Assembly: GCF_036320965.1 (NCBI RefSeq)
Contig: NC_092230.1
Coordinates: forward strand, 50,517,282 to 50,581,281
From: Panulirus ornatus
Lineage: Eukaryota; Arthropoda; Malacostraca; Decapoda; Palinuridae
Reading direction: 5' to 3'
Length of the DNA: 64,000 bases
Part shown: positions 47,346 to 56,529 of the stretch, in pieces
How the letters are laid out: each line of letters starts with the position of its first letter
Numbering within the stretch: position 1 is the first letter of the stretch
Position numbers and translations under genes: made by a program
The notes under the pieces: model-generated
Database searches by the model: none
What the model saw: the letters and a program-made list of their open reading frames with translations, nothing else
What the model was told of the DNA's origin: nothing

Positions 47346-47960
47346 GAAAGTAAAAATGGGTATGTTTGAAGGAATAGTGGTTCCAACAATGTTGTATGGT
47401 TGCGAGGCGTGGACTATGGATAGAGTTGTGCGCAGGAGGGTGGATGTGCTGGAAATGAGATGTCTCAGGACAATATGTGGTATGAGGTGGTTTGATCGAG
47501 TAAGTAACGTAAGGGTAAGAGAGATGTGTGGAAATAAAAAGAGCGTGGTTGAGAGAGCAGAAGAGGGTGTTTTGAAATGGTTTGGTCACATGGAGAGAAT
47601 GAGTGGGGAAAGATTGACCAAGAGGATATATGTGTCAGAGGTCGAGAGACAAGGAGAAGTGGGAGACCAAATTGGAGGTGGAAAGATGGAGTGAAAAAGA
47701 TTTTGAGTGATTGGGCCTGAACATGCAGGAGGGTGAAAGACATGCAAGGAATAGAGTGAATTGGAGCAATGTGGTATACCGGGGTTGACGTGCTGTCAGT
47801 AGATTGAACCAGGGCATGTGAAGGTCTGGGGTAAACCATGGAAAGTTCTGTGGGGCCTGGATGTGGAAAGGGAGCTGTGGTTTCGGTGCATTATTACATG
47901 ACAGCTAGAGACTGAGTGTGAATGAATGGGGCCTTTGTTGTCTTTTCCTAGCACTACCTC
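47346..47960 (+). mobile_element. RTE LINE 3' fragment, subfamily B (RTE-12)
   Basis: From ATGGGTATGTTTGAAGGAAT (C-terminal region) to the middle of a B-type 3'UTR. A one-base deletion near 47647 shifts the frame after YVSEVE. Its UTR stops at CACTACCTCGCA, where it joins an inverted internal LINE segment at a shared CCTCGCA. Confidence 0.86.
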
Positions 47961-48740
47961 GCAACAATACAACATTGCTGGAACCACTATTCCTTCAAAC
48001 ATACCCATTTTTGCTTTCCGAGATAATGTTCTCGACTTCCACACATTCTTCAAGGCTCCCAGAATTTTCGCCCCCTCCCCAACCCTATGATCCACTTCCG
48101 CTTCCATGGTTCCATCTGCTGCCAGATCCACTCCCAGATATCTAAAACACTTTACTTCCTCCAGTTTTTCTCCATTCAAACTCACCTCCCAATTGACTTG
48201 ACCCTCAACCCTACTGTACCTAATAACCTTGCTCTTATTCACATTTACTCTTAACTTTCTTCTTTCACACACTTTACCAAACTCAGTCACCAGCTTCTGC
48301 AGTTTCTCACATGAATCAGCCACCAACGCTGTATCATTAGCGAACAACAACTGACTCACTTCCCAAGCTCTCTCATCCCCAACAGACTTCATACTTGCCC
48401 CTCTTTCCAAAACTCTTGCATTCACCTCCCTAACAACCCCATCCATAAACAAATTAAACAACCATGGAGACATCACACACCCCTGCCGCAAACCTACATT
48501 CACTGAGAACCAATCACTTTCCTCTCTTCCTACACGTACACATGCCTTACATCCTCGATAAAAACTTTTCACTGCTTCTAACAACTTGCCTCCCACACCA
48601 TATATTCTTAATACCTTCCACAGAGCATCTCTATCAACTCTATCATATGCCTTCTCCAGATCCATAAATGCTACATACAAATCCATTTGCTTTTCTAAGT
48701 ATTTCTCACATACATTCTTCAAAGCAAACACCTGATCCAC
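47796..48740 (-). pseudogene. RTE reverse transcriptase, active site FAND
   Basis: A 314-codon frame. The first 250 or so residues are RT boxes A (FMDLEKAYDRVDRDAL), B (GLRQGCVMSPWLFNLFMDG), a mutated C (FAND instead of FADD) and E (RYLGVDLAADG). After MLYCCE the frame continues through the inverted junction into antisense 3'UTR sequence, which has no meaning as protein. The Asp-to-Asn change should abolish metal binding. Confidence 0.82.
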
Positions 48741-48785
48741 ACATCCTCTACCACTTCTGAAACCACACTGCTCTTCCCCAATCTG
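47961..48785 (-). mobile_element. Internal RTE LINE segment, subfamily A (RTE-13)
   Basis: The minus strand spans EEQCGFRSGRG to MLYGCE only; both the 5' and 3' parts of the element are missing. RT box C reads FANDTALVADS (first Asp changed to Asn, near 48340). The open frame at 47796-48740 runs on into the antisense of the neighbouring 3'UTR and is chimeric. Confidence 0.86.
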
Positions 48786-48808
48786 TGTATATATATATGT
48801 ATATTATC
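48786..48808. repeat. TA-rich junction before full-length LINE
   Basis: TGTATATATATATGTATATT joins the truncated 5' end of one LINE to the 5' head of the full-length copy. Confidence 0.85.
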
Positions 48809-48933
48809 CCTGGGGATAGGGGTGAAAGAATACTTCCCACGTATTCCTCGCGTGTCGTAGAAAGTGACTAGAGGGGACGGGAGCGGGGGGCCAGAAATCC
48901 TCCCCTCCTTGTATTTTTTTTAAACTTTCTAAA
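48809..48933 (+). promoter_or_regulatory. LINE 5'UTR / probable internal promoter region
   Basis: The conserved head of the element, also found at 53549, 53849 and, diverged, at 32127 and 59955. Its retention in short elements and in old copies suggests it carries the transcription start and promoter. This role is inference; I see no TATA box or clear A/B boxes. Confidence 0.4.
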
Positions 48934-49563
48934 ATGGGAAACAGGAGAAGGAGTCACGCGGGGAGTGCTCATCCTCCTCGAAGGCTCAGATTGGGGTGCC
49001 TAAATGTGTGTGGATGTAACCAAGATGTGAAAAAAGGAGAGATAGGTAGTATGTTTGAGGAAAGGAACCTGGATGTTTTGGCTCTGAGTGAAACGAAGCT
49101 CAAGGGTAAAGGGGAAGAGTGGTTTGGGAATGTCTTGGGAGTAAAGTCAGGGGTTAGTGAGAGGACAAGAGCAAGGGAAGGAGTAGCAGTACTCCTGAAA
49201 CAGGAGTTGTGGAAGTATGTGATAGAATGTAAGAAAGTAAATTCTCGATTAATATGGGTAAAACTGAAAGTTGATGGAGAGAGATGGGTGATTATTGGTG
49301 CATATGCACCTGGGCATGAGAAGAAAGATCATGAGAGGCAAGTGTTTTGGGAGCAGCTGAATGAGTTTGTTAGTGGTTTTGATGCACGAGACCGGGTTAT
49401 AGTGTTGGGTGATTTGAATGCAAAGGTGAGTAATGTGGCAGTTGAGGGAATAATTGGTATACATGGGGTGTTCAGTGTTGTAAATGGAAATGGTGAAGAG
49501 CTTGTAGATTTATGTGCTGAAAAAGGACTGATGATTGGGAATACCTGGTTTAAAAATACATAA
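48934..49563 (+). CDS. LINE APE-type endonuclease domain (frame 1)
   Basis: A 209-codon frame from MGNRRRSHAGSAHPPRRLRL, the natural start of the element's only protein. It is an exonuclease-endonuclease-phosphatase fold nuclease that nicks the target to prime reverse transcription. Motifs: GCLNVCGCNQD (Asn of motif 1), LALSETKLKGKGEEWFG (catalytic Glu), WVIIGAYAPGHEKK (Tyr of the AYAP motif), VIVLGDLNAKVSN (Asp and Asn). The last motif, SDH, lies just past the frameshift in the next frame (49685-49693). The frame ends at WFKNT because of the 8-bp deletion near 49558. Confidence 0.88.
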   Translation: MGNRRRSHAGSAHPPRRLRLGCLNVCGCNQDVKKGEIGSMFEERNLDVLALSETKLKGKGEEWFGNVLGVKSGVSERTRAREGVAVLLKQELWKYVIECKKVNSRLIWVKLKVDGERWVIIGAYAPGHEKKDHERQVFWEQLNEFVSGFDARDRVIVLGDLNAKVSNVAVEGIIGIHGVFSVVNGNGEELVDLCAEKGLMIGNTWFKNT

Positions 49564-51922
49564 GTATACGTATGTAAGAAGGAGAGATGGCCAGAGAGCG
49601 TTATTGGATTACGTGTTAATTGACAGGCGCGCGAAAGAGAGACTTTTGGATGTTAATGTACTGAGAGGTGCAACTGGAGGGATGTCTGATCATTATTTTG
49701 TGGAGGCAAAGGTGAAGATTTGTATGGGTTTTCAGAAAAGAAGAGTGAATCTTGGGGTGAAGAGGGTGGTGAGAGTAAGTGAGCTTGGGAAGGAGACTTG
49801 TGTGAGGAAGTACCAGGAGAGACTGAGTACAGAATGGAAAAAGGTGAGAACAATGGAAGTAAGGCGAGTGGGGATGGAATGGGATGTATTTAGGGAATCA
49901 GTGATGGATTGTGCAAAAGATGCTTGTGGCATGAGAAGAGTGGGAGGTGGGTTGATTAGAAAGGGTAGTGAGTGGTGGGATGAAGAAGTAAGAGTAGTAG
50001 TGAAAGAGAAGAGAGAGGCATTTGGACGATTTTTGCAGGGAAAAAATGCAATTGAGTGGGAGACGTATAAAAGAAAGAGACAGGAGGTCAAGAGAAAGGT
50101 GCAAGAGGTGAAAAAAAGGGCAAATGAGAGTTGGGGTGAGAGAGTATCATTAAATTTTAGGGAGAATAAAAAGATGTTCTGGAAGGAGGTAAATAAAGTG
50201 TGTAAGACAAGGGAGCAAATGGGAACTTCAGTGAAGGGCGCAAATGGGGAGGTGATAACAAGTAGTGGTGATGTGAGAAGGAGATGGAGTGAGTATTTTG
50301 AGGGTTTGTTGAATGTGTTTGATGATAGAGTGGCAGATATAGGGTGTTTTGGTCGAGGTGGTGTGCAAAGTGCGAGGGTTAGGGAAAATGATTTGGTAAA
50401 CAGAGAAGAGGTAGTAAAAGCTTTGCGGAAGATGAAAGCCGGCAAGGCAGCAGGTTTGGATGGTATTACAGTGGAATTTATTAAAAAAGGGGGTGATTCT
50501 ATTGTTGACTGGTTGGTAAGGTTATTTAATGTATGTATGACTCATGGTGAGGTGCCTGAGGATTGGCGGAATGCGTGCATAGTGCCATTGTATAAAGGCA
50601 AAGGGGAAAAGAGTGAGTGCTCAAATTACAGAGGTATAAGTTTGTTGAGTATTCCTGGCAAATTATATGGGAGGGTATTGATTGAGAGGGTGAAGGCATG
50701 TACAGAGCATCAGATTGGGGAAGAGCAGTGTGGTTTCAGAAGTGGTAGAGGATGTGTGGATCAGGTGTTTGCTTTGAAGAATGTATGTGAGAAATACTTA
50801 GAAAAGCATATGGATTTGTATGTAGCATTAATGGATCTGGAGAAGGCATATGATAGAGTTGATAGAGATGCTCTGTGGAAGGTATTAAGAATATATGGTG
50901 TGGGAGGCAAGTTGTTAGAAGTAGTGAAAAGTTTTTATCGAGGATGTAAGGCATGTGTACGTGTAGGAAGAGAGGAAAGTGATTGGTTCTCAGTGAATGT
51001 AGGTTTGCGGCAGGGGTGTGTGATGTCTCCATGGTTGTTTAATTTGTTTATGGATGGGGTTGTTAGGGAGGTGAATGCAAGAGTTTTGGAAAGAGGGGCA
51101 AGTATGAAGTCTGGTGGGGATGAGAGAGCTTGGGAAGTGAGTCAGTTGTTGTTCGCTGATGATACAGCGCTGGTGGCTGATTCATGTGAGAAACTGCAGA
51201 AGCTGGTGACTGAGTTTGGTAAAGTGTGTGAAAGAAGAAAGTTAAGAGTAAATGTGAATAAGAGCAAGGTTATTAGGTACAGTAGGGTTGAGGGTCAATT
51301 CAATTGGGAGGTGAGTTTGAATGGAGAAAAACTGGAGGAAGTAAAGTGTTTTAGATATCTGGGAGTGGATCTGGCAGCGGATGGAACCATGGAAGCGGAA
51401 GTGGATCATAGGGTGGGGGAGGGGGCGAAAATTCTGGGAGCCTTGAAGAATGTGTGGAAGTCGAGAACATCATCTCGGAAAGCAAAAATGGGTATGTTTG
51501 AAGGAATAGTGGTTCCAACAATGTTGTATGGTTGCGAGGCGTGGACTATGGATAGAGTTGTGCGCAGGAGGATGGATGTGCTGGAAATGAGATGTTTGAG
51601 GACAATGTGTGGTGTGAGGTGGTTTGATCGAGTAAGTAACGTAAGGGTAAGAGAGATGTGTGGAAATAAAAAGAGCGTGGTTGAGAGAGCAGAAGAGGGT
51701 GTTTTGAAATGGTTTGGTCACATGGAGAGGATGAGTGAGGAAAGATTGACCAAGAGGATATACGTGTCGGAGGTGGAGGGAACGAGGAGAAGAGGGAGAC
51801 CAAATTGGAGGTGGAAAGATGGAGTGAAAAAGATTTTGTGTGATCGGGGCCTGAACATGCAGGAGGGTGAAAGGAGGGCAAGGAATAGAGTGAATTGGAG
51901 CAATGTGGTATACCGGGGTTGA
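49535..51922 (+). CDS. LINE endonuclease end, RT and C-terminus (frame 2)
   Basis: A 795-codon frame that continues the same protein after the 8-bp deletion. In order: YVRRRDGQRALLDYVLIDRR and MSDHYFVEAKVKI (SDH, catalytic His of the endonuclease, about residue 51), a basic linker of about 200 residues (KRKRQEVKRKVQEVKKRANE), [38 protein letters not shown], box A (LMDLEKAYDRVDRDAL), box B (GLRQGCVMSPWLFNLFMDG), box C FADDTALVADS (FADD at residues 540-543, 51152-51163), box E RYLGVDLAADG, and a C-terminal region with CGNKKSVVERAEEGVLKWFG and GRPNWRWKDGVKKIL. No internal stop. All RT catalytic residues are present. Confidence 0.92.
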   Translation: MGIPGLKIHKYTYVRRRDGQRALLDYVLIDRRAKERLLDVNVLRGATGGMSDHYFVEAKVKICMGFQKRRVNLGVKRVVRVSELGKETCVRKYQERLSTEWKKVRTMEVRRVGMEWDVFRESVMDCAKDACGMRRVGGGLIRKGSEWWDEEVRVVVKEKREAFGRFLQGKNAIEWETYKRKRQEVKRKVQEVKKRANESWGERVSLNFRENKKMFWKEVNKVCKTREQMGTSVKGANGEVITSSGDVRRRWSEYFEGLLNVFDDRVADIGCFGRGGVQSARVRENDLVNREEVVKALRKMKAGKAAGLDGITVEFIKKGGDSIVDWLVRLFNVCMTHGEVPEDWRNACIVPLYKGKGEKSECSNYRGISLLSIPGKLYGRVLIERVKACTEHQIGEEQCGFRSGRGCVDQVFALKNVCEKYLEKHMDLYVALMDLEKAYDRVDRDALWKVLRIYGVGGKLLEVVKSFYRGCKACVRVGREESDWFSVNVGLRQGCVMSPWLFNLFMDGVVREVNARVLERGASMKSGGDERAWEVSQLLFADDTALVADSCEKLQKLVTEFGKVCERRKLRVNVNKSKVIRYSRVEGQFNWEVSLNGEKLEEVKCFRYLGVDLAADGTMEAEVDHRVGEGAKILGALKNVWKSRTSSRKAKMGMFEGIVVPTMLYGCEAWTMDRVVRRRMDVLEMRCLRTMCGVRWFDRVSNVRVREMCGNKKSVVERAEEGVLKWFGHMERMSEERLTKRIYVSEVEGTRRRGRPNWRWKDGVKKILCDRGLNMQEGERRARNRVNWSNVVYRG

Positions 51923-52118
51923 CGTGCTGTCAGTGGATTGAATCGGGGCATGTAAAGCGTCTGGGGTAAACCATGGAAAGCTGTGTAGGTATGTATATTT
52001 GCGTGTGTGGACGTATGTATATACATGTGTATGGGGCGGGGTTGGGCCATTTCTTTCGTCTGATTCCTTGCGCTACCTCGCAAACGCGGGAGACAGCGAC
52101 AAAGTATAATAAAAAAAA

Positions 52119-52127
<9 letters not shown>

Positions 52128-52182
<55 letters not shown>
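52128..52182. repeat. (TA)n between two converging LINE 3' ends
   Basis: A dinucleotide run flanked on the left by a plus-strand LINE A tail and on the right by the T run of a minus-strand LINE, so it is the centre of a large inverted repeat. Confidence 0.97.
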
Positions 52183-52184
<2 letters not shown>

Positions 52185-53506
52185 TTTTTTTTTTTTTTGC
52201 TTTGTCGCTGTCTCCCGCGTTTGCGAGGTAGCGCAAGGAAACAGACGAAAGAAATGGTCCAACCCACCCCCATACACATGTATATACATACGTCCACACA
52301 CGCAAATATACATACCTACACAGCTTTCCATGGTTTACCCCAGACGCTTTACATGCCCCGATTCAATCCACTGACAGCACGTCAACCCCGGTATACCACA
52401 TCGCTCCAATTCACTCTATTCCTTGCCCTCCTTTCACCCTCCTGCATGTTCAGGCCCCGATCACACAAAATCTTTTTCACTCCATCTTTCCACCTCCAAT
52501 TTGGTCTCCCTCTTCTCCTCGTTCCCTCCACCTCCGACACGTATATCCTCTTGGTCAATCTTTCCTCACTCATCCTCTCCATGTGACCAAACCATTTCAA
52601 AACACCCTCTTCTGCTCTCTCAACCACGCTCTTTTTATTTCCACACATCTCTCTTACCCTTACGTTACTTACTCGATCAAACCACCTCACACCACACATT
52701 GTCCTCAAACATCTCATTTCCAGCACCTCCATCCTCCTGCGCACAACTCTATCCATAGCCCACGCCTCGCAACCATACAACATTGTTGGAACCACTATTC
52801 CTTCAAACATACCCATTTTTGCTTTCCGAGATAATGTTCTCGACTTCCACACATTCTTCAAGGCCCCCAGAATTTTCGCCCCCTCCCCCACCCTATGATC
52901 CACTTCCGCTTCCATGGTTCCATCCGCTGCCAGATCCACTCCCAGATATCTAAAACACTTCACATCCTCCAGTTTTTCTCCATTCAAACTCACCTCCCAA
53001 TTGACTTGGCCCTCAACCCTACTATACCTAATAACCTTGCTCTTATTCACATTTACTCTTAACTTTCTTCTTCCACACACTTTACCAAACTCAGTCACCA
53101 GCTTCTGCAGTTTCTCACATGAATCAGCCACCAGCGCTGTATCATCAGCGAACAACAACTGACTCACTTCCCAAGCTCTCTCATCCCCAACAGACTTCAT
53201 ACTTGCCCCTCTTTCCAAAACTCTTGCATTTACCTCCCTAACAACCCCATCCATAAACAAATTAAACAACCATGGAGACATCACACACCCCTGCCGCAAA
53301 CCTACATTCACTGAGAACCAATCACTTTCCTCTCTTCCTACACGTACACATGCCTTACATCCTCGATAAAAACTTTTCACTGCTTCTAACAACTTTCCTC
53401 CCACACCATATATTCATAATACCTTCCACAGAGCATCTCTATCAACTCTATCATATGCCTTCTCCAGATCCATAAATGCTACATACAAATCCATTTGCTT
53501 TTCTAA

Positions 53507-53509
<3 letters not shown>
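52183..53509 (-). mobile_element. 5'-truncated RTE LINE, subfamily A (RTE-15)
   Basis: 3' end with a T run (52183-52197), A-type 3'UTR, C-terminus and RT up to the box A region (EKYLEKQMD), then (TA)n at 53510. An AGA-to-TGA stop at about 53413 precedes the long frame. It may once have been continuous with the segment at 54095-55186, about 62 bp of which are missing where two short elements now sit. Confidence 0.88.
52382..53404 (-). CDS. RTE reverse transcriptase C-terminal two thirds
   Basis: A 340-codon frame from just after box A: GLRQGCVMSPWLFNLFMDG (box B), FADDTALVADS (box C), RYLGVDLAADG (box E), then the C-terminal region ending at NRVNWSDVVYRG. No lesions within it; the codon before it is a TGA created from AGA (RIYG). 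Box A lies upstream in the same frame behind that stop. Confidence 0.84.
   Translation of the reverse strand: MGGKLLEAVKSFYRGCKACVRVGREESDWFSVNVGLRQGCVMSPWLFNLFMDGVVREVNARVLERGASMKSVGDERAWEVSQLLFADDTALVADSCEKLQKLVTEFGKVCGRRKLRVNVNKSKVIRYSRVEGQVNWEVSLNGEKLEDVKCFRYLGVDLAADGTMEAEVDHRVGEGAKILGALKNVWKSRTLSRKAKMGMFEGIVVPTMLYGCEAWAMDRVVRRRMEVLEMRCLRTMCGVRWFDRVSNVRVREMCGNKKSVVERAEEGVLKWFGHMERMSEERLTKRIYVSEVEGTRRRGRPNWRWKDGVKKILCDRGLNMQEGERRARNRVNWSDVVYRG

Positions 53510-53548
<39 letters not shown>
53510..53548. repeat. (TA)n before short element
   Basis: A dinucleotide run joining the LINE RT segment to the head of the first short element. Confidence 0.96.
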
Positions 53549-53552
<4 letters not shown>

Positions 53553-53790
53553 GGGGATAGGGGATTAAGAATACTTCCCACGTACTCCCTGCATGTCGCA
53601 GAAGGCGACTAAAAGGGGAGGGAGCAGAGGGCTGGAAATCCTCCCCTCTCGTTTTTTTTTAATTTTCCAAAAGAAGGAACAGAGAGGGCCAGGTGAGGAT
53701 ATTCCAAAAAAGGCCCAGTCCTCTGTTCTTAGCGCTACCTCGCTAACGCGGGAAATGGCGAATAGTTTAAAAGAAAAAAAGAAAAAAAAG

Positions 53791-53797
<7 letters not shown>
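53549..53797 (+). mobile_element. Short non-autonomous LINE derivative, copy 1
   Basis: About 245 bp. The 5' half copies the LINE 5' head: CCCTGGGGATAGGGGATTAA, ACTTCCCACGTACTCCCTGC, GAAGGCGACTAAAAGGGGAG, CTGGAAATCCTCCCCTCTCG. A middle part (AAAAGAAGGAACAGAGAGGG, CCAGGTGAGGATATTCC) is not in the LINE. The 3' end, TTAGCGCTACCTCGCTAACG, CGGGAAATGGCGAATAG and A-rich sequence, resembles the LINE 3' tail. It has no protein. The arrangement fits a passenger that borrows the LINE's 3' recognition sequence. Confidence 0.85.

Positions 53798-53848
<51 letters not shown>
53798..53848. repeat. (TA)n between short elements
   Basis: A dinucleotide run, serving as the tail of copy 1 and the left flank of copy 2. 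Confidence 0.97.
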
Positions 53849-53852
<4 letters not shown>

Positions 53853-54094
53853 GGGGATAGGGGAGAAAGAATACTTCCCACGTATTCCCTGCGTGTCGTA
53901 GAAGGCGACTAAAAGGGAAGGGAGCGGGGGGCTGGAAATCCTCCCCTCTCATTTTTTTTTTTTTTTTTTCAATTTTCCAAAAGAAGGAACAGAGAAGGGG
54001 GCCAGGTGAGGATATTCCCTCTAAGGCCCAATCCTCTGTTCTTAACGCTACCTTGCTAATGCGGGAAATGGTGAATAGTATGAAAAAAAAAAAG
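53849..54094 (+). mobile_element. Short non-autonomous LINE derivative, copy 2
   Basis: Same structure as copy 1: LINE-like head (CCCTGGGGATAGGGGAGAAA), the unique middle (AAAAGAAGGAACAGAGAAGG), and the LINE-like tail (CTACCTTGCTAATGCGGGAA) ending in an A run that joins directly to minus-strand LINE coding sequence at 54095. Confidence 0.85.
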
Positions 54095-55186
54095 CCACAC
54101 TGCTCTTCCCCAATCTGATGCTCTGTACATGCCTTCACCCTCTCAATCAATACCCTCCCATATAATTTACAAGGAATACTCAACAAACTTATACCTCTGT
54201 AATTTGAGCACTCACTCTTATCCCCTTTGCCTTTGTACAATGGCACTATGCACGCACTCCGCCAATCCTCACGCACCTCACCATGAGTCATACATACATT
54301 AAATAACCTTACCAACCAGTCAACAATACAGTCACCCTCTTTTTTAATAAATTCCACTGCAATACCATCCAAACCTGCTGCCGTGCCGGCTTTCATCTTC
54401 CGCAAAGCTTTTACTACCTCTTCTCTGTTTACCAAATCATTTTCCCTAAACCTCTCACTTTGCACACCACCTCAACCAAAACACCCTATATCTGCCAGTA
54501 TATCATCAAACACATTCAACAAACCTTCAAAATACTCACTCTATCTCCTTCTCACATCACCACTACTTGTTATCACCTCCCCATTAGCCCCCTTCACTGA
54601 AGTTCCCATTTGCTCCCTTGTCTTACGCACTTTATTTACCTCCTTCCAAAACATCTTTTTATTCTCCCTAAAATTTAATGATACTTTCTCACCCCAACTC
54701 TCATTTGCCCTCTTTTTCACCTCTTGCACCTTTCTCTTGACCTCCTGTCTTTCTTTTATACATCTCCCACTCATTTGCATTTTTTCCCTGCAAAAACCGT
54801 CCAAATGCCTCTCTCGTCTCTTTCACTAATAATCTTACTTCTTCATCCCGCCACTCACTACCCTTTCTAATCAACCCACCTCCCACGCTTCTCATGCCAC
54901 AAGCATCTTTTGCGCAAGCCATCACTGCTTCCCTAAATACGTCCCATTCCTCCCCCACTCCCCTTACCTCCTTTGTTCTAACCTTTTTGCATTCTGTTCT
55001 CAGTCTCTCCTGGTACTTCCTCACACAAGTCTCTTTCCCAAGCTCACTTACTCTCATCACCCTCTTCACCCCAACATTCTCTCTTCTTTTCTGAAAATCC
55101 ATACAAATCTTCACCTTCGCCTCCACAAGATAATTATCAGACATCCCCTACAGTTGCACCTCTCAGCACATTAACATCCAAAAGTC
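54095..55186 (-). mobile_element. RTE LINE 5' side segment, subfamily A (RTE-16)
   Basis: The minus strand runs from the SDH-proximal APE region through the linker to EEQCGF of the RT. Lesions: a stop near 54475 (CGA-to-TGA in FGRGG), small deletions near 54751, and frame changes near 54800. Its 5' truncation at 55186 and the sequence CATCCCCTACAG near there are shared with the copy at 44506-46986, so both come from one insertion. Confidence 0.88.
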
Positions 55187-55553
55187 TATAATATATATTA
55201 TAGATATATCTATATATCTTTGGTGTTACTGGAATCCATCTGCTTGCTTGAGATTACATTACAAGAGAAAAGTCATCTTTACAAGACTGAACCACTGTCA
55301 GTTGAGGAAACAGAGTACAGTCTTGTTAAACAACTTCATACTTCAGAGGAGTCCATCCTATATTGGCTACTGAATGTAGCCTTATGCTTCAGAAACCTCT
55401 GGAATAAGGGATCAGGGTTAATATTACTATCATCACATGTATCCTTTTTATCTTTCTCTTGTTTCCCTTAGCGAGGCAGTCAAAGAAACAGACAAATGAT
55501 TCTTACAATAACAATCCTCTTCATTCCTTCTGTTCCCTCTTTTGGAAAGTAAA
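55187..55553. repeat. Duplicated single-copy segment, copy 2
   Basis: Same sequence as 46987-47345, including the TATAATATATATTATA palindrome and the diverged element tail at 55466-55553. Here it continues into AT-rich unique DNA, so this is probably the ancestral context. Confidence 0.88.
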
Positions 55554-56211
55554 AATATGAGGGGATGTTATAATAAAATAAATGTGAAATCTGAATCAAC
55601 ATCACTTATCACCATCTCGGTGTGTTTACTCTTGATAATTTCAAATAGTTACAGAATGGAATGCAAAGAATTATTAAAAAAAAAAATCACTGGCAATAAA
55701 TATTGTACCTAATTAATACCTATATGAACAACAGTTTCCTTATCTGTATAACCAGGTGGTTATTTTGTACTGATAGCACTAAACTAAATCATAAAATATC
55801 AAGCATCCTTCGGCACAGTGAAAATAGTCCAATGCATGATACAAACCATAAGTCTATAAGCATATAATATGGGGAAATATCAATAATGAGTGTAATCAAT
55901 ATCTTTTAACATCCAACACTAGTGACATGCTGAACCAAACCTTTTTCATAAACTAAGCATCATCATAGAATGGAGAGATCAAATAAAAAGCTGTCACACA
56001 GCTTCATTTCCAAATCAATGCAAAATCTAATTGAAAGAACAAATACAAATTTGGAATGCAGCATTTATCACAGGAGTCAATATGAATCTACCTTCTTAAC
56101 TAATCTCGACAAAATAATTGACGTTTACCATCTATACTAAATTAGGCTTTCATGCATAAAGTTTTTTTGTGTAACAAATCCTGATAGTTGTTTATGGTGT
56201 AGTTGTCATAT
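55554..56211. other. AT-rich DNA, no gene seen
   Basis: No coding, RNA or repeat signature beyond low complexity A runs near 55675. Confidence 0.55.
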
Positions 56212-56400
56212 GCCTGGCAGTGTGGTACAGCCTTGGAAAGCAGGTGACATGATTTGCTGCCTAAGTTACCTCTGTAAACTGAATGTGGAAAGATGCATTC
56301 CCTGTTTGCTGTCTTTGTGTTTCATGATATTTTTCACTATTTCTGTTCTGAGTGACATTTTTCCAGTGCCAATAACTTACAATAGATCCTTAAAAGTTGT
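56212..56400 (+). repeat. Inverted repeat arm, left
   Basis: CTGGCAGTGTGGTACAGCCT and the following 170 bp match, inverted and with moderate divergence, 57375-57562 (there CTGTACCACACTGCCAG near 57546-57562). The two arms enclose about 1 kb. Confidence 0.75.
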
Positions 56401-56529
56401 CTTCAAAAGAAAAGGCCCATATTCTCGCTTAGAAGCAGAAAAAATATCCCTAACCTGTCGCCATAGTCCCACCTTAAAGGAATACTTAAGAGACCAACTG
56501 TTTGTTGGCAAATATTAGAATAGCATAGA

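Larger units (their letters stand above)
48809..52127 (+). mobile_element. Full-length RTE-type LINE, subfamily A (RTE-14)
   Basis: The best copy in the window, about 3.3 kb. 5' head CCCTGGGGATAGGGGTGAAA (48809), a 5'UTR of about 125 bp, a single coding region from ATG 48934 to the stop at 51922, a 3'UTR of about 190 bp containing GTTGGGCCATTTCTTTCGTC and CTCGCAAACGCGGGAGACAG, an A-rich end (52110-52122) and (TA)n. By comparison with the copies at 38310 and 11221, one 8-bp deletion near 49558 (GCGAGATA missing after TTTAAAAA) splits the coding region into two frames; I see no other clear break. The intact protein would be about 998 residues. Confidence 0.93.

Noticed and set aside
56210..56518. 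102-codon plus-strand frame
   Set aside because: It lies within an inverted repeat arm and the following old DNA; the equivalent frame is not kept in the other arm.
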